From positions 1-11,185 of the forward strand of contig DATDRF010000041.1 in assembly GCA_035291905.1 (NCBI GenBank): DNA of 11,185 nt, read 5' to 3'. Made by a program: the position numbers and the translations under genes. Below, one piece after another: positions 4,875 through 11,185 of this stretch; within the stretch, counting starts at the first letter, position 1, and the number at the start of each line of letters is the position of its first letter. The notes under the pieces are model-generated. The model ran no database searches. It was not told the origin of the DNA and saw only the letters and a program-made list of their open reading frames with translations. This DNA is from JACPLA01 sp035291905. Its GTDB lineage: Bacteria; Bacteroidota; Ignavibacteria; UBA10030.

Positions 4875-7257
4875 TATGAGGCTCCTGAATTCGCCAACGA
4901 CATTTCTTCCAAACACCTCCGTCGCTCTCGAAGATTATTGCGCCTTCGCGGTCTGTCCTGAAAACCTGCACACCGCGCCTCTCCATTTCCTGCACCACAT
5001 TCGCCGAGGGATGACCGAATTTGTTTCTTCTTCCGACCGAAATTATGGCAAAATTCGGAGTGATGCTATCCAGAAATGGAAGAGACGAGCTTGTTGCACT
5101 TCCGTGATGGCCTGCTTTCAGAATGTCTGAGTCGAGAAACCGTCCGTATTTCCCGGAAAGATGTTCCTCTGCCTCATTTTCCGCATCGCCGGTGAGAAGC
5201 ACAGACGTCTGGCCATAAACGATCTTCAAGACAATCGAGCGGTTGTTCAGATTCGGATCGGACGCGGAAGCAGGAGAAAGGCAGTAGACCCTCACAGCCG
5301 GATCCGGCGAGATTTCCATCCCTTGCCGTGCACGCTGCCATGTGGCGTTGTCGGCGGCCCGGGCGCGCACGGTCGCATGGAGCCGTGAGGCTGTGGCGGT
5401 GTCAGATTCAACCATTGCTCCCACATTGACAGCGGAGAACAGAAACGGCATGCCCCCGATATGGTCGCCGTGAGGATGTGAGACCACAAGACGATCGATT
5501 CTCCTGACGCCGTTTCGTTTTAGAAACGGGGCAACGATTCTTTCTCCGGAATCGAATTCGGGACTCTTCGGACCCGCATCGATCAGCATTGTCGTTTTGT
5601 TCGGGAATTCCACCAGGATAGCATCACCCTGGCCGACATCGAGGGCAGTCAACCTCAGGACATTGCGCGTTGCCCGCGACGAGAAACAGAGCCACACGAT
5701 CCCGACCACGACCAGACTTGCCGAAGCGGCTTTCGTGATGGCGGGCTTGTCAAGATTCAGAACGCAGGCGAGGGAGTGGTAGAACACGACACCCGCCGTC
5801 AAGGAAAAACCGGGAGTATCGACAACTGCATAAGGCACCGAGGCTGCCGCCTGAACAAAACCGAGCAGGAACGAAACGAGAATTTCGTTCAGTGCGGCGT
5901 ACACTCCGGCAATCCACATACTGAACAACGACGATGCTAATGTGAGGCAGCCGAGAACAAGGTTTATTCCCACAACGGGCACTGCTATCAAATTCGCAGC
6001 GAGAGAAATGACGGAAAACCTTTCGAAATAGTAGCCGGTAAACGGAAGCGTGCCGAGCTGGGCCGCAAGCGAGACGGCAAACAGCTTGAGGATATAGTCG
6101 AGGGCCTTGATCTCTTCAAAACGGGCAGGAATCTTCCTGATAAGAAGTTCAAGCCGGGGATAGATGGAAACGATGGAGAGAACCGCAGCAAACGAGAGCT
6201 GAAATCCAACGTCGAGGAGTTGTGAGGGACTCAGGAGAAGCACAATCATTGCGGCAACACTCATGGAATTGTAGATATCGGGCTTTCTCTCCAGAATTTG
6301 TCCGAGAAGAATAACGCATCCCATGATCGTTGCGCGAACGATCGATGAAGACGCGCCGGTAATCATCATATAATAGAGGAGCCCGAAAATCGTCGTCACG
6401 ACAATCCAATGTTTTGGAATTCTGAACAGACCCAGGGCCATGTAGAGAGCCAGCGCAATCACGGCAACGTTCGATCCGGAAACTGCGAGAATGTGGATCG
6501 TACCGGTATTGACAAAGGATTCCTTGAGCTCCACGGGGATTTCCCTCCGGTCGCCGAATACCACTCCGCGCAGAAAGCCTGCCTGTCGGGACCCGTGCAA
6601 CCGGTCGAAGACTTTGCCGAACCATTCCCTCTGGACGCTGAACCAGACAGCCAGACTCCATCCTTCCGCGGAAACGGATTCCAGAGTGTCTGCGAGCCAA
6701 AGAATTCCGTCGACTTCGTTCAGCGTCAGGTATTTCCCATAATCGAATTCCCCCGGGTTTCGCGGCCTGGGGAATTCACTCAATGTCCCGCGCACTCCAA
6801 CCGACTGACCGACGGTCCATCGTTCGGCCAATCCTTCGTATCTCTTTGCCGACGCGAGAACGATAAACCTCCTTTGCAGTGAGTCCGGAGGCCGGACGCC
6901 TGATGTCACCCTTCCCCTCATCGTCATCCTGACCGTCTTGCCATGAAGAGCAGGCTGATCTTCGAGCGTGCCCTTGACGATAAGGGTATCCTCCTCGCCT
7001 ATCGGAGATAACCGGGTTTTCTTCGAGGACTCATCCTGGACGATTGCGAGTGTCAGCCCAAGGAGCAACACGGACGCTTCGATCAGGACGGAGCATGCAA
7101 GGTGGTTCGGCGTGAAGAAATAGAGGACGAGAGATGCCGCGAATACCGCGGCGAGCGGCGCGAGGAGCCACTGGAAGGGAACCGCGCATGCTTCAGCAAG
7201 AAGGATCCCCCCGGCAAGAAGAAGCGTGAAACGCAGCGCCGGTCTTCGACGCAGCAC
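4813..7257 (-). CDS. comEC: ComEC/Rec2 DNA-uptake channel with metallo-beta-lactamase domain
   Basis: This 814-residue, full-length three-domain ComEC is the inner-membrane channel that takes up single-stranded DNA in transformation. Two N-terminal membrane helices (about 7-70) are followed by a soluble DUF4131/OB-like domain (about 90-200). The competence domain has many helices and the hallmark NTGTIHILAVSGSNV at 250-264. A C-terminal metallo-beta-lactamase-like nuclease domain begins at LDVGQGDA (539-546) and carries SHPHGDHIGG (593-602), TGDAE (689-693), AGHHGS (715-720) and GHPS (748-751). All metal-ligand motifs appear intact. The start is GTG at 7257, with a G-run ribosome site just upstream and 12 nt after the preceding gene. 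The last 20 residues (795-814) are polar, beyond the conserved domain, and overlap the mutase start. Other competence genes are not seen here. Confidence 0.95.
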   Translation of the reverse strand: MLRRRPALRFTLLLAGGILLAEACAVPFQWLLAPLAAVFAASLVLYFFTPNHLACSVLIEASVLLLGLTLAIVQDESSKKTRLSPIGEEDTLIVKGTLEDQPALHGKTVRMTMRGRVTSGVRPPDSLQRRFIVLASAKRYEGLAERWTVGQSVGVRGTLSEFPRPRNPGEFDYGKYLTLNEVDGILWLADTLESVSAEGWSLAVWFSVQREWFGKVFDRLHGSRQAGFLRGVVFGDRREIPVELKESFVNTGTIHILAVSGSNVAVIALALYMALGLFRIPKHWIVVTTIFGLLYYMMITGASSSIVRATIMGCVILLGQILERKPDIYNSMSVAAMIVLLLSPSQLLDVGFQLSFAAVLSIVSIYPRLELLIRKIPARFEEIKALDYILKLFAVSLAAQLGTLPFTGYYFERFSVISLAANLIAVPVVGINLVLGCLTLASSLFSMWIAGVYAALNEILVSFLLGFVQAAASVPYAVVDTPGFSLTAGVVFYHSLACVLNLDKPAITKAASASLVVVGIVWLCFSSRATRNVLRLTALDVGQGDAILVEFPNKTTMLIDAGPKSPEFDSGERIVAPFLKRNGVRRIDRLVVSHPHGDHIGGMPFLFSAVNVGAMVESDTATASRLHATVRARAADNATWQRARQGMEISPDPAVRVYCLSPASASDPNLNNRSIVLKIVYGQTSVLLTGDAENEAEEHLSGKYGRFLDSDILKAGHHGSATSSSLPFLDSITPNFAIISVGRRNKFGHPSANVVQEMERRGVQVFRTDREGAIIFESDGGVWKKCRWRIQEPHNEQSHSNQKEALGKENRSIL
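4882..4886 (-). promoter_or_regulatory. Shine-Dalgarno fixing the mutase start inside comEC
   Basis: AGGAG on the sense strand lies 7 nt before the ATG at 4874. It supports this start over the upstream in-frame ATG at 4916, and lies within the comEC coding region. Confidence 0.6.
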
Positions 7258-7269
7258 GTACCCCCCTAT

Positions 7270-8175
7270 TTATGATGTAAGAAAGCGGATGATGGTCGGA
7301 GTAATGTGTGTAAGGTTCTTTATCTCGCGGGCAAATTCTTCATGCCTTGAACCTATCGCGATGCATGGAACGGGATTCCGCGTGTGTCCTTTTGTCGACA
7401 GGTCTTCAATATTCCCATGGTCGCTGATGAGCACCACCAGGGTTTCGCTGAGGTCAATATTCTCAATCAGCCCTGCCATGAACGAGTCGAACCTCTCGAG
7501 AACCTCAACAGCGACGTTCATTTCCCGCTTGTGTCCTGCGTGATCTGTAAGCCAGTATTCGAAGAGCGTGAAGTCATATTTGCCCGAAATTGCGGCCAGG
7601 TGGGCCCCCGCTTCTTGAGCAGTCACAACCGGCAGCTCGGGATATCCGAGTTCCGGCCAGCGTTCTCTCGTGAGATCTGCGGAGACAGCATCATTTTGTC
7701 TCAAGGAATCGATCGTCAGAAGCGGAATTCCCGTCATCATGCATGAGAGAGTGGTGACCGTGAGACGCCGCGTTCCTGAATTTGTGTACTCAAAGAACTG
7801 TTTTGGAAACGCATTGGCGAAAACCACAGTCTTCCCCCGTTCGCGGAGCTGCCGAAAGATGTTCTTCTCCTCGATCACCGGACGGAGAGCCGTCGTAGGA
7901 AATGGGCCAAAGTGTCGTCCTATCTTCTGAGGGGCATTGACCCCCGTGAAGATCGCTGTTTGTCCTGTTCCGCTTTGAGGAAGGCCCTCCACTCCGAGCG
8001 TTGCATCGGCAGGCGTAAGGATTGCCCTGGAGCTCGAAGCTGATTTCAGGCCCTCGTGGGGGACGCCGCCGAGAAGTGAGCGGAGCATCGGGAGTGAAGC
8101 CCGAACCAGGGGATTCACCGATTCATCGTGCTGACCTATCCCTACCCCGTCGAGGAACAGCAGAACGATCTTCAA
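7270..8175 (-). CDS. Phosphoglyceromutase/alkaline-phosphatase-superfamily metalloenzyme
   Basis: This 301-residue protein carries the metal-binding pattern of the alkaline phosphatase/cofactor-independent phosphoglycerate mutase superfamily. It has LFLDGVGIG with Asp9, SGTGQTAIFTG (68-78) where the nucleophile is expected (Ser68 or Thr70 by comparison with the SEVGH motif), DHAGHK (211-216), SDHGNIED (251-258) and GHTRNP (263-268). It is much shorter than true iPGM (about 510 residues) and lacks its phosphatase/transferase insertion. It is therefore probably a phosphatase, phosphodiesterase or mutase of unknown substrate. No signal peptide is seen, so it is cytoplasmic. The start is TTG at 8175, giving the family's usual N-terminus, and overlaps the dtd stop as TTGA. 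comEC follows after 12 nt. Confidence 0.8.
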   Translation of the reverse strand: MKIVLLFLDGVGIGQHDESVNPLVRASLPMLRSLLGGVPHEGLKSASSSRAILTPADATLGVEGLPQSGTGQTAIFTGVNAPQKIGRHFGPFPTTALRPVIEEKNIFRQLRERGKTVVFANAFPKQFFEYTNSGTRRLTVTTLSCMMTGIPLLTIDSLRQNDAVSADLTRERWPELGYPELPVVTAQEAGAHLAAISGKYDFTLFEYWLTDHAGHKREMNVAVEVLERFDSFMAGLIENIDLSETLVVLISDHGNIEDLSTKGHTRNPVPCIAIGSRHEEFAREIKNLTHITPTIIRFLTS

Positions 8176-8663
8176 GGGGCGGGCTCATTCTCCGGACGGC
8201 CGGCGCTTCCCGGTTTAGGTTTACTCTCCAGCATGATCGTTACAGGGCCGTCGTTCACAAGCTCCACCGCCATCGCAGCCCTGAAGACACCTGTTGCAAC
8301 CTTGAGCGGGGCCATGTTTGTGCGCAGACGCTCGACAAACTTTTCGTACAAACGTTCCGCCACTTCAGGTGGAGCAGCATCGGAGTATCCCGGCCGATTC
8401 CCCTTCCGTGTGTCTGCATAAAGCGTGAATTGTGAGACAACCAATGCTTCACCCGAAATATCGCGAACAGAGAGATTCATTTTTCCTTCGCTGTCCTCGA
8501 AGATACGGAGGGCAGCGCACCGATCGGCAAGAGCCATGGCATCTTCTTCCGCGTCTCCGACCCTGACTCCGAGGAGTATGAGCATCCCTTTGCTAACGCT
8601 GCCGGTGATTCGTTGTTCGACCGACACAGAACAGCGGTTGACGCGTTGGACAAGAGCCCGCAT
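8172..8663 (-). CDS. dtd: D-aminoacyl-tRNA deacylase
   Basis: This 163-residue Dtd hydrolyses D-amino acids (and glycine mischarged on tRNA-Ala) from tRNA, a cytoplasmic proofreading step. The start MRALVQRVNRCSVSV is typical. The SQFTLYAD motif carries the catalytic-site SQ, and ELVNDGPVTI is the second signature (normally NxGPVT-like), together forming the active site across the dimer. The ATG at 8663 is chosen because the longer frame up to 8720 adds 19 residues encoded by the structured repeat and lacking family similarity. No Shine-Dalgarno is visible. The C-terminal tail (SKPKPGSAGRPENEPAP) is an unconserved polar extension. Its TGA overlaps the TTG of the metalloenzyme gene, so the two are probably coupled. 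Confidence 0.93.
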   Translation of the reverse strand: MRALVQRVNRCSVSVEQRITGSVSKGMLILLGVRVGDAEEDAMALADRCAALRIFEDSEGKMNLSVRDISGEALVVSQFTLYADTRKGNRPGYSDAAPPEVAERLYEKFVERLRTNMAPLKVATGVFRAAMAVELVNDGPVTIMLESKPKPGSAGRPENEPAP

Positions 8664-8697
8664 AACGGCTTGGGGGAAACAGTGTGAGGGTGTGGGG

Positions 8698-8770
8698 CCT
8701 GCCTGCCCGCCAAACCGCACGGCGGGTAAACTCGCCAGAGTCCGGCGAAGTCTGACAACCGGCAGGCAGG
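8698..8770. repeat. Structured multi-hairpin intergenic repeat
   Basis: The 73-nt unit is bounded by a perfect 10-bp inverted repeat, CCTGCCTGCC (8698-8707) against GGCAGGCAGG (8761-8770). Inside are CCCGCC (8706-8711) with GGCGGG (8721-8726), and TCGCC (8732-8736) with GGCGA (8744-8748). The outer stem and the first inner stem share two bases. The element could fold as a branched hairpin or cruciform on either strand. It starts one base after the prmC stop codon and fills most of the prmC-dtd gap. It resembles REP-type elements; no transposase lies nearby. Confidence 0.75.
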
Positions 8771-8771
8771 G

Positions 8772-9689
8772 TTAGTTTAAGGGGCCGGGATTCCTCGTAG
8801 TGGCCCGACAGGAGCCGATCACGACTCGCGGAATCGACTGGAGGTCCGGCATCACGGTGAGGCCATACATGCCGGAAGTCTCCATCATGCTTTTGACCCG
8901 TTCCGCCTGACCGTACCCGACCTCAACGGCAAGCTGACCGCCGTCGGAAAGAACATACGGTGCAACCTCGACCAACCTTCGGTAGAACTCCAGTCCATCT
9001 TTACCGTCAGTCGTTGCCGACCGCGGCTCGAATTTCCTCACCTCGAGCTGAAGGTGCTCGAAGTCATCGCCGGAGACGTACGGCGGATTACTCACGAAGA
9101 TATCAAAACGTCTGAGAATGATCTGGTCGATCGGTTCGTAAATATCGAGAAGCCGAAAATCGATCCGGTCGGACACTTCATGCACCTTGGCATTCAACAT
9201 CGCAACCTCGAGGGCTTCGGCACTGTTGTCAATTGTGGTGATCTGTGCATGGCGAACGTACTTTGCAGTCGAGACGGCGATATTGCCGCTCCCCGTGCCG
9301 ACCTCGAGGATCGAGACGCCCTTTCCATTCTCGATACGGTTGCACAGCAGCATCACCTGTTCGACGAGGGTCTCAGTTTCCGGACGCGGAATAAGGACCC
9401 TCTGGTCGACGCGGAACTGGAGACCCATGAAACCGGCGGAACCCACAATGTACTGCAGCGGTTCACGGTTCAGCCTTCGCTCCAACAACCGGCGGAAGTC
9501 TGCAACCTCATCACGGGAGAGAGGCTTGTCAAAGTTGGTGTACAGTTGAATGCGCTGGAATTTAAGGGCGTGTGCAAGGAGAAGCTCGACATTCAGGCGG
9601 GTTTCCCCGAATCCTCTTTTCTCGAGGAGGTCGATCGAAACCTTCATCAAATCCCGAACGGACCAGACTTTTGTTTCCTGCTTCAGCAC
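8772..9689 (-). CDS. prmC: Peptide-chain release factor N5-glutamine methyltransferase
   Basis: This 305-residue PrmC (HemK) methylates the GGQ glutamine of release factors RF1 and RF2. An N-terminal helical domain (about 8-85) includes RLNVELLLAHAL and RREPLQYI-like NREPLQYIVG. The Rossmann domain has IPRPETE (100-106), the SAM loop ILEVGTGSG (127-135), the acidic residue in TTIDNS (151-156), and the catalytic NPPY (201-204) that binds the substrate glutamine. The start is GTG at 9689; the preceding gene's TAG overlaps it by one base (TAGTG), indicating translational coupling. The tail after VVIGS (289-293) is unconserved and ends one base before the structured repeat. The usual neighbour prfA is absent, and an H1-like gene takes its place. 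Confidence 0.95.
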   Translation of the reverse strand: MLKQETKVWSVRDLMKVSIDLLEKRGFGETRLNVELLLAHALKFQRIQLYTNFDKPLSRDEVADFRRLLERRLNREPLQYIVGSAGFMGLQFRVDQRVLIPRPETETLVEQVMLLCNRIENGKGVSILEVGTGSGNIAVSTAKYVRHAQITTIDNSAEALEVAMLNAKVHEVSDRIDFRLLDIYEPIDQIILRRFDIFVSNPPYVSGDDFEHLQLEVRKFEPRSATTDGKDGLEFYRRLVEVAPYVLSDGGQLAVEVGYGQAERVKSMMETSGMYGLTVMPDLQSIPRVVIGSCRATTRNPGPLN

Positions 9690-10333
9690 TACTTTCTTCC
9701 CGCCTTTGCTTTCTTCGGACTGCGGATTTTCTTCCCGACGGATCTTTTGGGGCTGCTATTCCGTTGAGCCGCGGGTTTTCGGCGTTTGACGCTCCTTCCC
9801 CGCGATTTTGAGGATTTTGCGAGGGTCTGTTCGAGCCGGGCCATCCGCTCGTTCGAGAATGTTCTCTTTACTTCCCGCTGGAGTTTCTGCGTTTTTGCGA
9901 GGATTTCGAGCAGCCGGTCTTCGGTTTCCCGGTCCCCTTCCGGTCGCGTATCCCATGCCTTCGTAAGGGCGTTCATCGTCCGATCGACTTTTGACCGGAT
10001 GATCGTTCCAAGAAGTTGGGGACTGAGTTTCACGCTTCGCAGTTTCACCCGGTCGCCGGAAAAGAACCCAAGTTCCTCCATTTTCCTCTCATCAGGGGAA
10101 TCGTCAATGGGGGCCGGATCCTCGAGATCTTCGGTCACGCTCTGATGAAACGGAAGAAACTCAAAGCGGGGATCCCCTTCCAGCATGGCGCTGAAATCAG
10201 GAAACCCGGGGACTTCGAATCCCTGTCGCCCGCCCGCTTGCGTAACCTCTGACCAGAGTTTCTTTGCCGCGATGATAACGTCTTTGTCGGAGGCGAGAAT
10301 TCTTTCGGCCTCATCGAGGCAACGTTCGTACAC
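9689..10333 (-). CDS. Unrecognised protein with possible winged helix and H1-like basic tail
   Basis: I cannot name this 214-residue protein. Residues about 5-62 (DEAERILASDK..., LWSEV, FSAMLEGDPRFEFLP) recall the HARE-HTH winged-helix pattern of the RNA polymerase delta subunit, in which a final strand reads as D-x-RF; this is a weak resemblance. Residues 64-85 are acidic, and 90-105 (FFSGDRVKLRSVKLSP) form a basic/hydrophobic strand region. Residues 132-172 are charged and likely coiled coil. Residues 171-214 hold 19 Lys/Arg and no Asp/Glu, with SPKR (194-197) and SPKK (205-208), motifs known from histone H1 tails. The start is GTG at 10333 with AAGAGGAGG just upstream; the longer frame from 10483 looks non-coding at its N-terminus. 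Its stop overlaps the prmC start. A nucleic-acid-binding role is inferred. Confidence 0.7.
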   Translation of the reverse strand: MYERCLDEAERILASDKDVIIAAKKLWSEVTQAGGRQGFEVPGFPDFSAMLEGDPRFEFLPFHQSVTEDLEDPAPIDDSPDERKMEELGFFSGDRVKLRSVKLSPQLLGTIIRSKVDRTMNALTKAWDTRPEGDRETEDRLLEILAKTQKLQREVKRTFSNERMARLEQTLAKSSKSRGRSVKRRKPAAQRNSSPKRSVGKKIRSPKKAKAGRK

Positions 10334-10337
10334 ACAT

Positions 10338-10346
10338 CCTCCTCTT
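10338..10346 (-). promoter_or_regulatory. Shine-Dalgarno of the H1-like gene
   Basis: AAGAGGAGG on the sense strand ends 4 nt before the GTG at 10333. The spacing is short if pairing uses GGAGG, but becomes 7 nt if pairing uses the preceding AGAGG. It supports the shorter frame starting at 10333. Confidence 0.55.
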
Positions 10347-10360
10347 GTTTGCGTCCTCTC

Positions 10361-10392
10361 AAAAATGTAAAGCAATTCGAAGGAAAAGGCAA
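10361..10392 (-). promoter_or_regulatory. Possible promoter of the H1-like gene and prmC
   Basis: On the sense strand TTG (complement of 10390-10392) precedes TACATTTTT (complement of 10361-10369) by 20 nt. This is close to the Bacteroidota TTTG / TAnnTTTG pattern. It lies about 30 nt before the GTG. The match is loose and inferred only. Confidence 0.25.
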
Positions 10393-10501
10393 GCGGCACG
10401 GGTTGGAACCTCGCGGGGGCGCAACGGGGCAAGGAAGCATGGGAGAATGAAAATTGAGGACCAGGCGGAGACAGGAGAACCACGGGCTCAGGGTCGATCT
10501 C

Positions 10502-11185
10502 TTAGACGGGGTTTCGATGCCTTGGGGGATCTGAAATGCGGAAGAGAATGAGAAACCCGGCGAGTGAAAAAGCACCGCCTATACCGAACACCAGCTCGTA
10601 TCCGGCCAAATCAATCAGCCATCCGCCGGCCAGACTCGAAAGGTAGAACGGGGCAAGCCACGCATTCATGATGCCGACGTACAGCGGACGCGTTGAGTCG
10701 GTCGCACAATCGGCTGCAAAATTATATCTCGTAATCATCTCCATTCCCATCAACATTCCGACAAGTGCGAAGACCGCGAAGAACCAACCGGGATGTTGCG
10801 CAAGAAGGCCGATAGCCGATGCGAGGAGCATAGCCGCGGCACAGATCAGGAGCGTCATTTTGTGTCCCCGTTTGTCCGCAATCCATCCAAGTACCGCACC
10901 AAAGAGAAGCTGGGCAACGAGAAATGTCACGGTAAAGAACCCGACATAAGTGTCGGAGAGGGAGAACCGTTTCAGCGCCGCAACCGCAAAGAACCCCGTA
11001 GGCATCAAGCCGACGACCGAGAGGCCGGAGGCGATCAGGAAGTGGCGAAACCGACGATCGGCACGCACGAGCTCCAAGACGCGGCCGAAGAGAGAAAGAG
11101 TCGGAACAGGCGCCACAATCTCCGAGGGTTCTTCACCTGAGACCTTGCGAAGAACCAACCATGAGGCAAGTTGATACATGAAAGC
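10502..11185 (-). CDS. MFS transporter, C-terminal half (5' end beyond window)
   Basis: The frame is open through the right window edge, so only the last 227 residues are seen. Hydrophobic segments include FLIASGLSVVGLMPTGFF, VGFFTVTFLVAQLLFGAVLG, LLICAAAMLLASAIGLLA, WFFAVFALVGMLMGMEMI and the final LVFGIGGAFSLAGFLILF. GWIADKRGHK, just after the second helix seen, matches the MFS motif A repeat usually found between helices 8 and 9, so this is the second six-helix bundle. About 45 residues upstream are a cytoplasmic linker (EEPSEIVAPVPTLSLFGRVLELVRADRRF). It is an inner-membrane secondary transporter; the substrate and direction cannot be told. It ends in TAA at 10502, 168 nt before the H1-like gene starts, so it may belong to another transcript. 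Confidence 0.85.
   Translation of the reverse strand, partial: AFMYQLASWLVLRKVSGEEPSEIVAPVPTLSLFGRVLELVRADRRFRHFLIASGLSVVGLMPTGFFAVAALKRFSLSDTYVGFFTVTFLVAQLLFGAVLGWIADKRGHKMTLLICAAAMLLASAIGLLAQHPGWFFAVFALVGMLMGMEMITRYNFAADCATDSTRPLYVGIMNAWLAPFYLSSLAGGWLIDLAGYELVFGIGGAFSLAGFLILFRISDPPRHRNPV

Noticed and set aside
4875..4916. Mutase start at 4916
   Set aside because: The ATG at 4874 has AGGAG at 7-nt spacing and gives the normal family N-terminus; the extra residues would only lengthen the overlap with comEC.
8664..8720. N-terminal extension of Dtd to 8720
   Set aside because: The added 19 residues are partly encoded by the structured repeat and do not match the family, whose proteins start at MRALVQRV.
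10335..10337. ATG directly after AAGAGGAGG as the H1-like gene start
   Set aside because: It is in another frame and too close to the Shine-Dalgarno sequence; the GTG two bases later reads into the coding frame.
10402..10425. Hairpin-like GTTG...CAAC in the MFS/H1-like gap
   Set aside because: Only four outer base pairs, no U-run, and not adjacent to the MFS stop codon; too weak to call a terminator or repeat.
10334..10483. Longer start of the H1-like protein at 10483
   Set aside because: The extra 50 residues look like translated intergenic DNA, and a good ribosome site lies just before the GTG at 10333.

Overview
The window holds ten protein genes, all on the minus strand, packed nearly end to end at moderate GC. 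An outer-membrane beta-barrel protein shows that the host is diderm. That gene, the mix of genes and the kind of short degenerate intergenic repeats suggest a member of the Bacteroidota/Chlorobiota/Ignavibacteriota (FCB) group, probably from a metagenome. This placement is inference; no rRNA or marker phylogeny is present.

In transcription order (right to left) the genes are: the C-terminal half of an MFS transporter (cut by the window edge); a small protein with a possible winged helix and a histone-H1-like basic tail; prmC (release-factor glutamine methyltransferase); dtd (D-aminoacyl-tRNA deacylase); a phosphoglyceromutase/alkaline-phosphatase-superfamily metalloenzyme; comEC (DNA-uptake channel); the large subunit of methylmalonyl-CoA mutase; a SpoU/TrmH-type RNA 2'-O-methyltransferase; a P1-family (DmpA/NylC-like) self-processing peptidase; a YqaA/DedA-type membrane protein; and an outer-membrane beta-barrel protein cut by the left edge.

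Two runs look translationally coupled. In one, the H1-like gene and prmC share a TAGTG junction. In the other, dtd, the metalloenzyme, comEC and the mutase follow one another by a TTGA overlap, a 12-nt gap and a 62-nt overlap. The functions are mostly housekeeping (translation quality control, RNA modification, propionyl/methylmalonyl-CoA metabolism) plus competence and membrane maintenance. No defence system, prophage, IS element or RNA gene was recognised, and no gap without a gene exceeds 168 bases.

The most unusual content lies between genes. Four of the five gaps longer than 40 nt carry a distinct repeat at or shortly after the stop codon of the upstream gene: an octad array (11 units), a nine-unit heptad array that supplies the last codons and stop of the RNA methyltransferase, a five-unit heptad array next to a purine/pyrimidine mirror repeat, and a 73-nt multi-hairpin repeat. 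In the two heptad arrays, most units carry a stop codon, so the first three units close all three reading frames.
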